From: an uncultured Oscillospiraceae bacterium
Lineage (GTDB): Bacteria > Bacillota > Clostridia > Oscillospirales > Oscillospiraceae
Direction: 5' to 3'
DNA: 28,686 nucleotides
Assembly: GCA_934574095.1 (NCBI GenBank)
Contig: CAKTMW010000023.1
Coordinates: forward strand, 1 to 28,686
A model generated the notes under the pieces. It was not told the DNA's origin. It did no database searches and worked only from the letters and a program-made list of their open reading frames with translations. Both the position numbers and the translations under genes were made by a program. This document shows positions 1-7,693 of the stretch, piece by piece. Within the stretch, counting starts at the first letter, position 1. Each line of letters begins with the position of its first letter.

Positions 1-168
1 ATCTGCCAGTATCTCAGCCCCACGCTGGCCATCTTCTGCGGCATGATCATGGGCGAGAGCCTGACGAAGGAAAAGCTGGTGAGCTTCTGTTTCATCTGGG
101 CGGGCGTGATTTTGTACACGCTGAACAGCATCTATGAGGAAAAGAAACGCAACAAAACCGCGGCGTAA
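1..168 (+). CDS. RarD/EamA-type permease, C-terminal end
   Basis: Only the last 55 codons are inside the window; the gene begins to the left. The frame opens at base 1 and ends in TAA at 166-168. The residues QYLSPTLAIFCG followed by FIWAGVILYTLNSIYEE match the last membrane helices of the RarD branch of the EamA/DMT drug-metabolite transporter superfamily, which usually reads Q-Y-I-S-P-T before the penultimate helix and F-x-W-x-x-L near the end. The tail is short and basic, as expected for a cytoplasmic C-terminus. The substrate cannot be told. The next gene begins 12 bases later, so the two are probably co-transcribed. Confidence 0.7.
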   Translation: MCQYLSPTLAIFCGMIMGESLTKEKLVSFCFIWAGVILYTLNSIYEEKKRNKTAA

Positions 169-180
169 GGAGGAGAACCA

Positions 181-714
181 ATGAATATTACAGTCTATTT
201 AGGCGCCAATGAGGGCAACGACCCGGCACTGGGCCGGGCAGTCCGCGAACTGGGACAATGGATCGGCGGAAATGGCCACACACTGGTCTACGGCGGATCA
301 AAGACCGGGCTGATGGGCGAGATCGCAAAAAGCGTTCTGGATGCCGGCGGGAATGTGACCGGCGTGGAACCGCAGTTCTTTATGGATGAAGGCTTCCAGT
401 ATGACGGCCTGACGGAGCTGATCGTCACAAAGGATATGGCAGAGCGCAAGACGAAGATGATCCAGCTGGGCGATGCTTTTATCGCCTTTCCCGGCGGCAC
501 CGGAACGCTGGAGGAGATCGCGGAGGTCATGTCTAAGGTGTCGCTGAAGCATCTGGACGCACCCTGCATCCTCTACAATCTGAACGGCTACTATGACGAC
601 CTGAAGGCGCTGCTGCACCACATGATCGAAAAAGACTTGTCCTCGCCGGAGCGGCAGCAGGGGATATATTTTGCGGAGAATCTGGCGCAGATCAAAGAGA
701 TATTGGAAAAGTGA
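181..714 (+). CDS. LOG family protein (TIGR00730 type)
   Basis: A 177-residue cytosolic protein of the LOG / lysine-decarboxylase-like Rossmann family. Characterised members hydrolyse nucleoside 5'-monophosphates to the base and ribose 5-phosphate; many were misnamed lysine decarboxylases. It shows VYLGAN at the N-terminus, YGGSKTGLMG around residues 37-46, ERK at 88-90 and the signature PGGTGTLEE at 104-112, which carries the phosphate-binding loop and catalytic glutamate. The length is usual for the short LOG group. The start is fixed by AAGGAGGAG just upstream. It lies 12 bases after the RarD-like gene and is followed at once by a strong hairpin. Despite the old family name there is no reason to link it to the lysine genes at the right end. 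Confidence 0.88.
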   Translation: MNITVYLGANEGNDPALGRAVRELGQWIGGNGHTLVYGGSKTGLMGEIAKSVLDAGGNVTGVEPQFFMDEGFQYDGLTELIVTKDMAERKTKMIQLGDAFIAFPGGTGTLEEIAEVMSKVSLKHLDAPCILYNLNGYYDDLKALLHHMIEKDLSSPERQQGIYFAENLAQIKEILEK

Positions 715-720
715 TCCCAT

Positions 721-750
721 AGCAGCCTGCGGCATCTGCCGCAGGCTGCT
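721..750. terminator. Hairpin after LOG gene
   Basis: AGCAGCCTGCGGC (721-733) pairs perfectly with GCCGCAGGCTGCT (738-750) around an ATCT loop, starting six bases after the LOG stop codon. The plus-strand tail is GTTGCGT and not a U run, so it may be a weak terminator or an RNA-stabilising hairpin. Confidence 0.55.
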
Positions 751-751
751 G

Positions 752-780
752 TTGCGTCGTGGGGAGAAGAATGGTATACT
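752..780 (+). promoter_or_regulatory. Candidate sigma-A promoter for the 804-1229 gene
   Basis: TTGCGT (752-757) and TATACT (775-780) are separated by 17 bases. Transcription would start near 787, giving a very short leader that already contains the ribosome site AAGGAGG. Confidence 0.5.
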
Positions 781-803
781 GGAGAAAAAAGGAGGGGGCG
801 GAT

Positions 804-1229
804 ATGGGAAAGCGGATTTCTGTGATTCTGATCGTGGTGCTGGCGGCTGCGGCGGTGACTTTTGGGGTGCTATGGCAGAGTGCGCTGCGGGATCATTCCG
901 ATATTAAGGCACTGGCACAGGCAGGCGTGAACGAGGCATGCAGCCGTTTTTCAGACTTCCAGAAAAGGGGAGACGACGGCGACTACTGGGGCGGCGTTGC
1001 GGCGTTCCACACCTTTCAACAGGCCCATATCCTTCTGACGGAGGGGACAAGTCAGGCCGCCGACCGGGTGTTTTGCAGCGAGGTTTACGGCGCGCTGCTG
1101 CTGAAGCCGGACCTGGCCAAGGCGCATATGGCAGAGGTCATCGAGGTGATGGAGCTGCTCTCGCAGGATGTGATGGATGCCAACGCGTATGTGCGCATGG
1201 CGGAATTGGGCAACGCGCTGGAGCGGTGA
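804..1229 (+). CDS. Small membrane-anchored hypothetical protein
   Basis: I do not recognise the family. The 141-residue product begins MGKR followed by a hydrophobic stretch (about residues 5-24), which looks like an N-terminal anchor or uncleaved signal. The rest is soluble and largely helical, probably outside the membrane. The architecture (one anchor plus a small helical domain) resembles the DUF4363 protein at 13791-14171, but I see no convincing sequence match. The ATG at 804 was chosen over an in-frame upstream ATG at 759 because AAAGGAGGGG lies directly before it and a candidate promoter sits between the two. A YczE-like membrane protein gene follows after 48 bases. Confidence 0.7.
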   Translation: MGKRISVILIVVLAAAAVTFGVLWQSALRDHSDIKALAQAGVNEACSRFSDFQKRGDDGDYWGGVAAFHTFQQAHILLTEGTSQAADRVFCSEVYGALLLKPDLAKAHMAEVIEVMELLSQDVMDANAYVRMAELGNALER

Positions 1230-1277
1230 GCCGCGAGGCATGAAACGAGAGATAAAGAAAGCCTGGAAAGGAAAGCA

Positions 1278-1945
1278 ATGAAAGGAAATCTGTCCCGGCG
1301 GCTTGCTATGTACACCGCCGGATTGTTTGTGATGACGGTGGGGATCGCCCTGTCGGTAAAATCGCGGCTGGGGGTGTTGCCCATCGGCTCCATCCCCTAT
1401 GCCATGACGTGCATCTGGGGCATTGAAATGGGCAAGGCCACCATCCTACTGCATTGCTCGCTGGTGCTGATACAGGTTATTTTGCTGCGGAAGAGCTTTA
1501 AGCCGGTGAACCTGCTGCAAGTAGCGGTGGGCATTGTGTTCGGGTATTTTACCACTTTCTGCAACTGGTGTGTGTCCTTTCTGCCGGATCCGGACGGCAT
1601 AGTGCTGCGGGTCATATTGCTGCTGCTGAGCGTGGTGTGCATCGCCCTGGGCATCTTTCTGTACATGCCGCCGGACATCATGGCGCTGGCGGGTGAGGGG
1701 ACGATCAAGGCCATTTCGGACGTCAGCGGTATGGCCTTCGCCAAGGTGAAGGTGCTGTTTGATTCGTCGCTGGTGGCGCCATATCGCTGGCAGCCTGCCT
1801 GCTGTGTATCGGCAGCTTCGGCAGCGTAGGCGTTGGCACGGTCATTGCTGCCGTTCTGGTGGGGATGGTGCTGGGATTTTTTACCAAGTGGTTGGGAGCG
1901 CGGCGTGACTGCTGGCTGTTCGGAAAAGAGACTGTTCGGGAATGA
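1278..1945 (+). pseudogene. YczE/YyaS/YitT-type membrane protein (DUF6198), frameshifted
   Basis: The first frame reads as a polytopic membrane protein (VMTVGIALSVKSRLGVLPIG, then several hydrophobic helices), typical of the YczE/DUF6198 family of unknown function. After residue 166 (LVA) the frame runs into unrelated sequence and stops at 1829. The expected last helix (ISLAACLLCIGSFGSVGVG and onward) continues in another frame from about 1778 to a TGA at 1943-1945. Restoring one base near 1776-1778 would give an uninterrupted protein of about 222 residues ending TVRE. So one base has been lost, either in the genome or in the assembly. The start has a GGAAAGG ribosome site. Confidence 0.75.
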
Positions 1946-2024
1946 CGCAGCGTTGACCGCAACTGCCAGTTGCTTGCCTGCTGGGGAATTCTGTGTTACA
2001 CTGGCAGATATGGAGGTGTTCGAC

Positions 2025-2464
2025 ATGGAAACAAAGGAGATTTTACATCAGCTGAGAACAGAAAAGGGACTGTCGCAGGACGAACTGCGGAAAAGGTATT
2101 TGTGACGCGGCAGGCGGTGTCCCGCTGGGAAAACGGCGAGACAACGCCGGGGCTGGAGACCTTGAAGCGGCTCTCCCAGCTTTTTGATGTGTCCATCAAT
2201 ACGCTGCTGGGCTCCCCACGACAGCTGATCTGCCAGTGCTGCGGCATGCCGCTGGACGATTCCACCATCAGCAAGGAGCCGGACGGCGATTTCAACGAGG
2301 ACTATTGCAAATGGTGCTATACGGACGGCACGTTCAAGTACACCAGCAAGGAGCAGCTGATCGATTTCTGCGTGACACACATGGCCAGTGAAAGCTGGCC
2401 TGCGGAGCAGGTCAGAGCCCATATGGAGGCCGTGGTGCCAGAGCTGAAGCACTGGAAGAAATAA
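2025..2464 (+). pseudogene. HTH (Xre) regulator with C-terminal zinc ribbon, frameshifted
   Basis: The gene starts at ATG 2025 after a GGAGG site. It encodes METKEILHQLRTEKGLSQDEL, the first helices of a lambda-repressor-type HTH, but the frame ends at 2105. The remainder (AEKVFVTRQAVSRWENG, then a DNA-binding domain end and a linker) continues in another frame to TAA 2462-2464. One missing G at 2087/2088 (CTGGCGGAA reduced to CTGCGGAA) explains this exactly. The C-terminal half has CQCCGMPL and CKWC, the paired cysteines of the putative zinc-ribbon domain PF12674, often fused to Xre domains in Clostridia. An intact product would have about 146 residues and act as a DNA-binding regulator; its target is unknown. 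Confidence 0.78.
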
Positions 2465-2481
2465 GTTAAGACAGCGAAAGA

Positions 2482-2516
2482 ACACCCCGCCGCAGGCGAT
2501 GCCTGCGGCGGGGTGT
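2482..2516. terminator. GC-rich hairpin after HTH gene
   Basis: A 16-base stem (2482-2497 with 2501-2516) around the loop GAT follows the HTH gene by 17 bases. The tail on either strand has few U residues, so termination efficiency is uncertain. A repeat element starts immediately after it. Confidence 0.55.
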
Positions 2517-2530
2517 GGTTGCTTGAGGGG

Positions 2531-2699
2531 AAAAGCCTCGCAGAGTTCGCCGCTCGGAAGCGGCGAAAAAATCAAATCATTTTTCTGACGACATGTGCGT
2601 CAGAAAAATACTTCTCGGTCGCCAGTGCACCCATCGGGTGCGCGCAGTCGACCGCAATTCCCTTTGGCAATGAAATCGAAGATTTCATGCCAGTCTTTT
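2531..2699 (+). repeat. MITE-like intergenic repeat, copy 1
   Basis: The element fills the gap between the HTH gene and the HIT gene. It begins AAAAGCCTCGCAGAGTTCGC, matching the start of the reversed copy at 8995-9196 and the short copy at 24026-24104. It contains a 12-bp hairpin (2579-2590 with 2598-2609) whose 7-base loop ACATGTG is identical to that of copy 2 although the stem bases differ. Smaller hairpins follow (CACCCATCGGGTG; GAAATCGAAGATTTC). No open reading frame is apparent. Confidence 0.65.
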
Positions 2700-3041
2700 T
2701 TAGCCCGGAGGCCAGGTCATGTCGCGGCCGCTGAGCACATGGAAGTGCAGGTGCTTCACGGTTTGGCCGGCCTGGTCGCCGCAGTTGTTGACAATGCGGT
2801 AGCTTTCACAGCCCAGCTCCTTGCACAGCTTGGCGATGACGGTGAAGCAGTGGGCCACCACGGCCTCGTTGCTTTCGTCGATGTCATTGGCGCAGCAGAT
2901 GTGAGCCTTGGGCACCACCAGAAAATGGGTGGGGGCCTGGGGCTCGATGTCGTAGAAGGCGTAGCACAGCTCGTCCTCATAGACCTTGTTGCTGGGGATC
3001 TCGCCGTCGATAATGGCGCAGAACAGGCAGTCGTTCTTCAT
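2700..3041 (-). CDS. HIT family protein (histidine triad nucleotide-binding)
   Basis: A 113-residue protein with the histidine-triad motif HLHFHVL near the C-terminus and an N-terminal CLFC (C5, C8) typical of zinc-binding Hint-type HIT proteins. The family hydrolyses nucleoside phosphoramidates and acyl- or aminoacyl-adenylates in the cytosol; Hint can use aminoacyl-AMP, which fits its position after alaS. The ATG at 3041 was chosen because AAAGGAG precedes it and the protein then starts MKNDCLFC as in homologues; the frame extends upstream without support. It follows alaS by 71 bases, with a perfect hairpin in between that may tune its expression. Its stop codon lies at the edge of a repeat element. 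Confidence 0.9.
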   Translation of the reverse strand: MKNDCLFCAIIDGEIPSNKVYEDELCYAFYDIEPQAPTHFLVVPKAHICCANDIDESNEAVVAHCFTVIAKLCKELGCESYRIVNNCGDQAGQTVKHLHFHVLSGRDMTWPPG

Positions 3042-3074
3042 GGGTTCGTCTCCTTTCGTTGTATGGTTTGGGTA

Positions 3075-3100
3075 TGTGCCCGCCCGGCAGGGCGGGCACA
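3075..3100 (-). other. Hairpin between alaS and the HIT gene
   Basis: TGTGCCCGCCC (3075-3085) pairs with GGGCGGGCACA (3090-3100) around a four-base loop. There is no U tract on the minus-strand transcript, so this is more likely a processing or partial-attenuation hairpin than a full terminator. Confidence 0.5.
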
Positions 3101-3112
3101 TCATTTACATGG

Positions 3113-5791
3113 TTAGCCCAGCTTGGCGGCCACAAAGTCGTCCACAGTGGCCAGCGCGTCGTCTACCTTCAAAAGGTCGGTGCCGCCGCCCATGGCGCTG
3201 TCGGGCTTGCCGCCGCCCTTGCCGCCGCACACGGCGGACACAGACTTCACCAGCTCACCGGCCTTGACGCCCTTGGCCACGGCTTCCTTGCCGCAGACGG
3301 CCAGGAAGCTGACTTTTTCGCCGTTGATACTGGCCAGCACCGCCACCACACTGGGGTCCTTGTCCCGCATGAAATCGCCCATGGCCCGCAGAGCGTTGGC
3401 GTCCAGATTCTGGCGGGTGCCGGTGATGATGTGCAGGCCGCCCACGGTCTTGGCGGAGGCCATCACCTGACGGGCCTCGCCCAGAGAGGCCTCGGCCTTG
3501 AACTTCTCCAGCGCCTGACGCAGCTCCTTCATCTCGTTGGCCTGCTGCTCCATGCGCTCCAGAATGCTGCCGGGCGCGGTCTTGAAGAACTGGGCCGCCT
3601 TCAGCAGCGTATTGCGGCCATGGCGGGTCTCGTCAATGGACACGCGGCCGGTGGTGGCCTCAATACGGCGGACGCCGGAGGCCACGCTGCTCTCGGACTT
3701 GATGCGGAACATGCCCACCTTGGCGGTGTTGTCCAGATGGGTGCCGCCGCACAGCTCCATGGAGAAATCGCCCATGGTGACCACGCGGACCGTCTGGCCG
3801 TACTTTTCGCCGAAGGTGGCTACCGCGCCGCGGGCCTTGGCCTCGTCCAGGGGCAGTTCCTCGGTGGTGATGGTCAGGCCGTCCAGAATGGCGCCGTTCA
3901 CCAGGTCCTCCACCTCGTTCAGCTGCTGGGGGGTGATGCCCTCAAAGTGGGTAAAGTCGAAGCGCAGGCGATCGGGCTCCACCAGAGAACCGGCCTGATG
4001 CACGTGGTCGCCCAGCACCTTCACCAGCGCGGCATCCAGCAGGTGGGTGGCGCTGTGAGCGCGGCGGATGGCGGCGCGGCGGACGGTATCGATGGAGGCG
4101 GCCACGGTGTCGCCCACCTTCAAAGAGCCCTTCAACAGCTTGCCGTAGTGCATGAACTTGCCGCCCTTGTTCTTCTGGACGTTGTTGACGTGGAACAGGA
4201 GGGCGCAGTTGTCATCGGGATTTTCAATGCTGTCGCTGTCGGTGATGCGGCCGTGGTCGGCGGTCTGGCCGCCCATCTCGGCGTAGAAGGGGGTCTGATC
4301 CAGCACCACGATAGCCTCCATACCGGAGACGATCTCGTCCACCAGCTCGCCCTCGGCCACGATGGCCAGCACGTGGGCGTCGTCGATGGCGTCGTAGTCA
4401 TAGCCCACGAACTCGGTGGCGGGCATGTCCTTGCCGAACTCTACGCCGGCCCAGCCCAGATCGCCCAGGGCCTTGCGGGCCTCGCGGGCACGCTCCTTCT
4501 GCTCGGTCATCAGGGCCTTAAAAGCTTCTTCGTCGATGGTCATGCCCTCCTCGGCGGCCATTTCGGCGGTCAGGTCGATGGGGAAGCCGAAGGTGTCGTA
4601 CAGCTTGAAGGCGTCCTCGCCGGAGAACACGGTCTCGCCCTTGGCCTTGTGGGCGGACAGCATGTCGCCGTAGATCTTCATGCCGCCGTCGATGGTGCGG
4701 GCGAAGTTCTCCTCCTCGGTGCGGATGACCTTGGTGATATAGGTCTGCTTCTCCCGCAGGTCGGGGTACTGGCACTCGTTCTCGTGGATAACGGTGTCCA
4801 CCACCTGATACAGGAACGGCTCGTTGACGCCCAGCAGCTTGCCGTGGCGGGCGGCGCGGCGCAGCAGGCGGCGCAGCACATAGCCGCGGCCCTCGTTGCT
4901 GGGCAGGATGCCGTCGCAGATCATGAAGGTGGCGCTGCGGATGTGGTCGGTGATGACGCGCAGGGACACATCGCGCTTGTGGCTCTCGCCATAGTGGGCG
5001 CCGGTCAGCTCGCTGACCTTGTTGGTGATGTTCATGACGGTGTCCACGTCAAACAGGCTGTCCACGTTCTGGCACACGCAGGCCAGACGCTCCAGGCCCA
5101 TGCCGGTGTCGATGTTCTTCTGCTTCAGCTCGGTATAGTTGTTGTGACCGTCGTTATCGAACTGGCTGAACACGTTGTTCCAGACCTCGATATAGCGGTC
5201 GCAGTCGCAGCCCACGGTGCAGCCGGGCTTGCCGCAGCCGTACTCGGGGCCGCGGTCATAGTAGATCTCAGAGCAGGGGCCGCAGGGGCCGGAGCCATGC
5301 TCCCAGAAGTTATCCTCCTTGCCGAAGCGGAAGATCTTTTCGGCGGGGATGCCGATCTCATCATGCCAGATGTTCCATGCCTCGTCGTCATCCTGATAAA
5401 CAGAGGGATACAGGCGGTCAGGCTCCAGACCGACCCACTCGGGACTGGTCAGAAATTCCCAGCTCCAGGCAATGGCTTCATGCTTGAAGTAGTCGCCAAA
5501 GGAAAAGTTGCCCAGCATCTCGAAATAGGTGCCGTGGCGGGCGGTGTGGCCCACGTTGTCGATGTCGCCGGTGCGGATGCACTTCTGGCAGGTGCAGACC
5601 CGGTGGCAGGGGGGCTCCTCCTCGCCCTTGAACCAGGGCTTCATGGGGGTCATACCGGCGTTGATGAGCAGGATGGACTTGTCATTCTGGGGCACCAGCG
5701 AAAAGCTGGGCAGGCGCAGATGGCCTTTCGTCTCGAAGAACTTCAGGAACATCTCCCGCAGCTCATTCAGACCGTGATAGGGATGGCTCAT
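3113..5791 (-). CDS. alaS: Alanine--tRNA ligase
   Basis: An 892-residue alanyl-tRNA synthetase that charges tRNA-Ala with alanine using ATP. The class II catalytic core is N-terminal (MKPWFKGEEEPP, HTARHGTYFEMLGNFSFGD). The editing domain has the zinc-binding HSATH and CGGTH motifs that remove mischarged serine and glycine. The glycine-rich C-Ala domain ends with KGGGKPDSAMGGG. All domains are present and the length is normal. The ATG at 5791 has AAAAGGAG upstream. No T-box lies directly before alaS. The only one is upstream of the CAT-like gene at 5978-6619, so alaS is probably transcribed from that leader through the acetyltransferase and a repeat. Confidence 0.98.
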   Translation of the reverse strand: MSHPYHGLNELREMFLKFFETKGHLRLPSFSLVPQNDKSILLINAGMTPMKPWFKGEEEPPCHRVCTCQKCIRTGDIDNVGHTARHGTYFEMLGNFSFGDYFKHEAIAWSWEFLTSPEWVGLEPDRLYPSVYQDDDEAWNIWHDEIGIPAEKIFRFGKEDNFWEHGSGPCGPCSEIYYDRGPEYGCGKPGCTVGCDCDRYIEVWNNVFSQFDNDGHNNYTELKQKNIDTGMGLERLACVCQNVDSLFDVDTVMNITNKVSELTGAHYGESHKRDVSLRVITDHIRSATFMICDGILPSNEGRGYVLRRLLRRAARHGKLLGVNEPFLYQVVDTVIHENECQYPDLREKQTYITKVIRTEEENFARTIDGGMKIYGDMLSAHKAKGETVFSGEDAFKLYDTFGFPIDLTAEMAAEEGMTIDEEAFKALMTEQKERAREARKALGDLGWAGVEFGKDMPATEFVGYDYDAIDDAHVLAIVAEGELVDEIVSGMEAIVVLDQTPFYAEMGGQTADHGRITDSDSIENPDDNCALLFHVNNVQKNKGGKFMHYGKLLKGSLKVGDTVAASIDTVRRAAIRRAHSATHLLDAALVKVLGDHVHQAGSLVEPDRLRFDFTHFEGITPQQLNEVEDLVNGAILDGLTITTEELPLDEAKARGAVATFGEKYGQTVRVVTMGDFSMELCGGTHLDNTAKVGMFRIKSESSVASGVRRIEATTGRVSIDETRHGRNTLLKAAQFFKTAPGSILERMEQQANEMKELRQALEKFKAEASLGEARQVMASAKTVGGLHIITGTRQNLDANALRAMGDFMRDKDPSVVAVLASINGEKVSFLAVCGKEAVAKGVKAGELVKSVSAVCGGKGGGKPDSAMGGGTDLLKVDDALATVDDFVAAKLG

Positions 5792-5862
5792 AGTATTTCG
5801 CTCCTTTTATGATAAATTTTTTGTTTGTTATCTCAATTTAGGAAAATACACCGTCTGTGGGT

Positions 5863-5946
5863 GTAGGGGTGGGGTTCTACCCCGCCCGACGGGGGAAAGG
5901 GGTGCTATCGTTTATCGGGTGGGAGGGGTAGAACCCCTCCCCTACG
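5863..5946. repeat. CGTAGGGG palindromic repeat, copy 1
   Basis: An 84-bp element between alaS and the CAT-like gene. It begins GTAGGGGTGGGGTTCTAC and ends with the inverted counterpart GTAGAACCCCTCCCCTACG. A second copy with the same ends but a different middle lies at 13655-13767. No coding potential is apparent. Confidence 0.75.
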
Positions 5947-5977
5947 CACGGATCAAGATAGCTTATTTGCACAGAGA

Positions 5978-6619
5978 TTATTTGCGCCAGCTTTCCGTCA
6001 GCGCTGCCAGCTCCGTCTCCAGATTCCGGAAGAACCGGGAGATATGCAGGCCGTCGGCCAGCGCGTGGTTGACGAACAGCGACACCGGCAGGGTCGTGCG
6101 GCCGTTTGCCGTGACATATTTGCCCCAGCTGATGCGGGGGTTGCTGTCGTCGGGGCTCACCATGGGGTGCTCCAGCTGGGAGTAGTGGAGCCACGGCAGG
6201 CTGGACACGAAGAAAAAACTGCGCGCGTCGCCGTCCTCGGTGAGGGTGCCCCGCTCCAGCACCTCCCGCTGGCGGCGCTGACCCAGGGCGATGAAATCGT
6301 CGTAGGGCAGGTCGCCCTCTACCGTGCAGTAAACGTACACGCCGTCGGGCTTCATGGCGGTGTAGGAGGGCGGGCACCAGTCGAACTCCGCCACTGTGCC
6401 ATCCTCCAGAATCCGGCGGCGCAACTGGGGCACGGCGTTGGCGGCCCACGTCACCGCGTAGAGAAAGCTGAGGAAAAAGGGACGCTGGCCCTTGCAGGCC
6501 ATAAAGTCCGTAATGTCGATCTCCGCCGTGATCCCGGCAAAGGGATAATCCATCTGGCGGAAGTAGGCGAACTGGCCGCACCGGGGATCGGACGCCATGT
6601 CGATGATGTGATAGCTCAT
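5978..6619 (-). CDS. CAT-like (chloramphenicol acetyltransferase family) acyltransferase
   Basis: A 213-residue protein of the trimeric CAT family, which transfers acetyl from acetyl-CoA to a hydroxyl acceptor. The active-site segment reads NHALADGLH, equivalent to the HHxxxDG motif of CAT enzymes, with catalytic His185 and structural Asp189. Upstream lie YSQLEHPMVSPDDSN and ISWGKY, placed as in the family. The N-terminus is divergent from clinical CAT enzymes, so chloramphenicol resistance should not be assumed; the natural substrate is unknown. The start at 6619 has GGAGGTGAG eight bases upstream. The gene sits directly behind an alanine T-box leader and ahead of alaS on the same strand. 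Confidence 0.85.
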   Translation of the reverse strand: MSYHIIDMASDPRCGQFAYFRQMDYPFAGITAEIDITDFMACKGQRPFFLSFLYAVTWAANAVPQLRRRILEDGTVAEFDWCPPSYTAMKPDGVYVYCTVEGDLPYDDFIALGQRRQREVLERGTLTEDGDARSFFFVSSLPWLHYSQLEHPMVSPDDSNPRISWGKYVTANGRTTLPVSLFVNHALADGLHISRFFRNLETELAALTESWRK

Positions 6620-6636
6620 CTCTCACCTCCAAAAAA

Positions 6637-6669
6637 CAAAAACGCCCCGCCCCGCATAGGGGCGAAGCG
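6637..6669 (-). terminator. T-box attenuator terminator
   Basis: On the minus strand CGCTTCGCCCC pairs with GGGGCGGGGCG around TATGC, with two U-G pairs, followed by TTTTTG. Its 5' side lies just after the T-box sequence, the standard arrangement for terminator/antiterminator exchange. Confidence 0.85.
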
Positions 6670-6867
6670 ACGCTTCACGGTACCACCCTAATTTGACGGC
6701 TGCGCCGTCATCTCAGTCGTCCGGTAACGGGGACGGAACGTGCGGCTCATCGCCGCAGGCTCGGAAGTGGCTGTCCCGCCTGCCGTTTCCCGAAGGGCTT
6801 GCACCGTCCCCCTCTCGCTCTGGGTGGCATGACCGGACTCGTTTCCTCATGGCCGTATCGCAATGTT
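6637..6867 (-). promoter_or_regulatory. T-box leader, alanine specifier
   Basis: On the minus strand the leader shows the invariant T-box sequence AGGGTGGTACCGTG (6689-6676), an apical Stem I segment with AGAGCGAGAG and GGTGCAAGCC, and the specifier region ACAGCCACTTCCGAGC. Aligned to the usual pattern (codon, A, three bases, then CCGAGC or GCGAGC), the specifier codon is GCC (6771-6769), which reads alanine. Uncharged tRNA-Ala should therefore stabilise the antiterminator and allow transcription. The leader lies upstream of the CAT-like gene, with alaS next on the same strand. Confidence 0.9.
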
Positions 6868-6873
6868 GCCCTT

Positions 6874-6901
6874 ATTTTACCACATCTTTCGTCGTTGTCA
6901 A
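6874..6901 (-). promoter_or_regulatory. Promoter of the T-box / CAT-like / alaS unit
   Basis: On the minus strand a perfect TTGACA (6901-6896) and TAAAAT (6879-6874) are 16 bases apart. Transcription would start near 6867, at the beginning of the T-box leader. Confidence 0.8.
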
Positions 6902-6935
6902 CGGTATTTTTTGCGTTTTTTCGTCGTTTTCACCA

Positions 6936-6963
6936 TTGCCCGCCGGGGAAAGTATGTTATACT
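6936..6963 (+). promoter_or_regulatory. Promoter of the YoaK-like gene
   Basis: TTGCCC (6936-6941) and TATACT (6958-6963) are 16 bases apart on the plus strand. It diverges from the T-box promoter, with the -35 boxes 34 bases apart. Confidence 0.65.
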
Positions 6964-6993
6964 GTTGAAGAGATTTGCGCAGGAGGAAACTTT

Positions 6994-7680
6994 ATGCCTC
7001 TCTATAAACGGAAGAATATCGACTGGTACCGCCACCTGGCCTTTGCCTGCGTGGGCGGTTTCTTTGGGGCCTACGCCATTCTGTGCCGGGGCGGCGTCAT
7101 GGGCAGCGCCCAGACCATGAACCTGCTGGAGTTGGTCATCGACGCCCTGTATGGCCGGGGCTTCAATGTGCTGGAGCATTTCGGGGCCTTTCTGGTCTAC
7201 GTCGTCGGTACCATGCTGACGGTGCTGCTGCCCTTTAAGTGGGGTGTGGATATGCGGCGGCTGTCGCCCGTCATCACCGCCGCGGCGGCGGTGGGGGAGT
7301 GCTTCATCCCGGCGGAAACAGAGGTGGTCGTCGCCCTGTACCCCATCTTCTTCGCTATGAGCGTCCAGTGGAGCAGCTTCCGGGGCGCACAGGACTTTTA
7401 TAGCTCCACCATCTTCTCTACCAACAATACCAAGCAGGCGTCTCTGGCCTTTGCCGAGTACCTGTGCGGCAAGGACCGCAAGCAGCTGCGGCGGATGGGC
7501 TTTTTCCTGTCCACGCTGCTGTGCTTCCACATCGGCGCGGCCATCGGCGTGGGGGCCTCCCACTTCTGGGGCGTTCCGGGGGCGCTGTGTTCCCTGCCGC
7601 TGCTGCTCTGGGGCTATATCCTGGTGGTCCAGGAGGAGAAGGCCGAGGCCATCCAGGCCATCGTGACCGAGAATGCGTAA
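6994..7680 (+). CDS. YoaK family membrane protein (DUF1275)
   Basis: A 228-residue polytopic inner-membrane protein. GGFFGAYAILCRGGVMGSAQT near the N-terminus, and FFAMSVQWSSFRGAQDF followed by IFSTNN in the middle, match the DUF1275/YoaK family, whose usual signatures are a glycine-rich first helix with a S-x-Q/T-x-N segment and a Q-x-x-x-F-R loop. About six hydrophobic segments can be seen. The function of the family is unknown; transport has been suggested. The ATG at 6994 has AGGAGGAAA directly before it. The aminopeptidase gene begins 13 bases after the stop, so the two are probably co-transcribed. Confidence 0.85.
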   Translation: MPLYKRKNIDWYRHLAFACVGGFFGAYAILCRGGVMGSAQTMNLLELVIDALYGRGFNVLEHFGAFLVYVVGTMLTVLLPFKWGVDMRRLSPVITAAAAVGECFIPAETEVVVALYPIFFAMSVQWSSFRGAQDFYSSTIFSTNNTKQASLAFAEYLCGKDRKQLRRMGFFLSTLLCFHIGAAIGVGASHFWGVPGALCSLPLLLWGYILVVQEEKAEAIQAIVTENA

Positions 7681-7693
7681 GGAGGAGATCACT

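Noticed and set aside
181..714. LOG protein as a lysine decarboxylase tied to lysine degradation
   Set aside because: The PGGxGTxxE motif marks the phosphoribohydrolase-type LOG family; the decarboxylase name is a historical misannotation.
3059..5812. A 917-codon plus-strand open frame opposite alaS
   Set aside because: Complete overlap with an unmistakable alaS; the composition (long runs of Ala, Gly, His, Val, Leu) is that of a mirror frame in GC-rich DNA.
5809..5837. TTGAGA-16-TATCAT as a private alaS promoter (minus strand)
   Set aside because: Transcription would start inside the alaS ribosome site, leaving almost no leader; the T-box promoter upstream is far better.
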